A stretch of DNA of 6,092 bases from Candidatus Competibacteraceae bacterium. Its GTDB lineage: Bacteria; Pseudomonadota; Gammaproteobacteria; Competibacterales; Competibacteraceae. The notes beneath the pieces were generated by a model. That model was not told the DNA's origin. It saw only the letters and a list, made by a program, of their open reading frames with translations, and did not search any database. Made by a program: the position numbers and the translations under genes. Positions 5,412 to 6,092 of this stretch are shown here, one piece after another. Within the stretch, counting starts at the first letter, position 1, and every line of letters starts with the position of its first letter. The stretch covers positions 1 through 6,092 of the forward strand of contig JAGRHM010000590.1 in NCBI GenBank assembly GCA_020445005.1, written 5' to 3'.

Positions 5412-5795
5412 TTCCTCATCCGGCGGTTCCCAACCGGTCAGGGCATTGGTCAGATAAACACCCAGGCGCTCCATCTCGCCGGTCAATGGATCGGTTTCCA
5501 GCGTCGCGCCCCACTATTGCAGCAGCAAACCCAGTTGCAAATGCACCACCACATACGGCGCGGGTAATAGCTCGAAGCCAAACACGCGCTCCAGCGCCGC
5601 CTGTTTCAATTTCGCCCCGGCCAGACTGCCCAAACCCTGTTCGTCCAGTCGGGTCTTGATCAGGCGCAACACTTCGGTCAAATACGCGCCGGTGCCGCAA
5701 CACGGATCGAGAATGAACACCGCCGGGTCCGCCAACCCCTCGGCGATGCCCAATTCTTCCCGCAACACCGCATCCACCCGCGCCACCATATAGTA
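5412..5795 (-). pseudogene. N6-adenine DNA methylase (ISP / type II R-M-like) fragment with in-frame amber codon
   Basis: From the ATG at 5789 the frame reads MVARVDAVLREELGIAEGLA, then ILDPCCGTGAYLTEVLR, which is SAM-binding motif I (DPCCGTGAY, residues 28-36) of N6-adenine methylases in large single-chain restriction-modification enzymes. FGFELLPAPYVVVHLQLGLLLQ follows. A TAG (5514-5516) interrupts the frame, yet the same frame continues with family-like sequence: WGATLETDPLTGEMERLGVY and LTNALTGWEPPDEE, ending at 5412. Beyond that it reads through the hairpin as SKEPRRKRRGSLL and stops at 5340-5342. The catalytic NPPY motif, helicase/nuclease part, target recognition domain and true N-terminus are all missing; full proteins are typically over 900 residues. 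It is a dead internal fragment. The upstream boundary is near 5795, where AT-rich DNA begins and a stop occurs at 5817-5819. Confidence 0.85.
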
Positions 5796-5889
5796 GGCCC
5801 TAAACCAACGTTCGTGTTATGAAGGGCAAAAACAAAATAAAGTTTTTATTATCATTAAGTTGTATTATATAACTATCGTTTTTTGTAAC

Positions 5890-5948
5890 TCTCACCGTAG
5901 GGTAAGATGCCAAATAGGCTTTAGTCTATTTGGCAGTGACAGGTGAGA
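5890..5948. repeat. Nested stem-loop: TCTCACC/GGTGAGA around TGCCAAATAG/CTATTTGGCA
   Basis: The inner arms TGCCAAATAG (5908-5917) and CTATTTGGCA (5926-5935) pair perfectly over 10 bp with an 8-base loop. The outer arms TCTCACC (5890-5896) and GGTGAGA (5942-5948) pair over 7 bp, leaving an asymmetric internal loop of 11 and 6 bases. Confidence 0.7.
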
Positions 5949-5984
5949 TTTTAATACAATGATTTTTAATTATTTTTATCGGTT

Positions 5985-6004
5985 AATAGGGTAAATACCC
6001 TATT
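5985..6004. repeat. 9-bp inverted repeat AATAGGGTA/TACCCTATT
   Basis: Perfect 9-bp arms (5985-5993 and 5996-6004) are separated by AA. TAGGGTAA within it (5987-5994) also occurs at 5898-5905, and CTATTTG (6000-6006) repeats the arm at 5926-5932, which links this element to the nested stem-loop on its left. Confidence 0.65.
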
Positions 6005-6010
6005 TGTCAC

Positions 6011-6022
6011 TAAGAAGTCTTA
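6011..6022. repeat. Short inverted repeat TAAGA-AG-TCTTA
   Basis: This 12-base perfect inverted repeat directly follows TGTCAC (6005-6010), which is itself the inverse of GTGACA (5936-5941). It is the third hairpin in the series. Confidence 0.4.
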
Positions 6023-6092
6023 TCCCTGACAACTTCCATGCTGGAATGAACCCTGATGACACTGCACCGGTATTGTCAACTTGAGTATTACC

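Larger units (their letters stand above)
5796..6092. other. AT-rich noncoding stretch with nested inverted repeats
   Basis: No reading frame longer than about a dozen codons looks real. Base composition drops sharply from about 5815 to 6005 compared with the flanking methylase fragment. The stretch contains several perfect inverted repeats, listed separately, and a minus-strand TATAAT (5864-5869) with no good -35. The last 70 bases are of more ordinary composition and run off the window. Confidence 0.6.

Noticed and set aside
5959..5994. Tiny ATG frame in the AT-rich stretch
   Set aside because: It has eleven codons, no ribosome binding site, and overlaps inverted repeats; there is no support for translation.

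Overview
The window looks like bacterial chromosomal DNA, most likely from a proteobacterium (beta or gamma). GC is moderate to high, coding is dense, sigma70-like promoter elements and Shine-Dalgarno sequences are visible, and the gene families (MocR, EamA/DMT, DUF5666, DUF6502, IS6, ISP-type N6 methylase) fit. No species-level marker is present, so the assignment is tentative.

Left block (1-1604): a divergent regulator/transporter pair. A MocR-type regulator (GntR winged helix plus aminotransferase-like domain) runs leftward and is cut by the window edge. An EamA/DMT ten-helix exporter runs rightward. Their shared intergenic region carries helically phased direct repeats that could be the regulator's binding site. 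An AT-rich inverted repeat lies in the convergent gap to the next block (1605-1813).

Middle block (1814-4756): the most interesting part. A leftward two-gene operon encodes a DUF6502 protein (probable DNA-binding N-terminus) and a secreted protein with four DUF5666-like modules. The two overlap by ATGA and are probably translationally coupled. Divergent from them is a small secreted Thr/Ser-rich protein with four cysteines and an internal duplication. The gap between the two transcription units holds two copies of a GTGGGAAATT(A/T)TCCC palindrome, placed inside and just downstream of a TTGACG/TATAAT promoter, plus a third half-site. I infer a self-contained regulated cell-envelope module in which the DUF6502 protein controls both promoters.

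Right block (4757-6092): a scrapyard of mobile and defence remnants. It contains the C-terminal third of an IS6-family transposase fused to unrelated sequence, a perfect 18-bp hairpin, and a fragment of an ISP/type II-like N6-adenine methylase with an in-frame amber codon and neither end. It finishes with an AT-rich noncoding stretch of about 280 bp packed with nested inverted repeats, which may be a mobile-element end or a structured RNA or DNA site. No intact gene is visible to the right of 4756.
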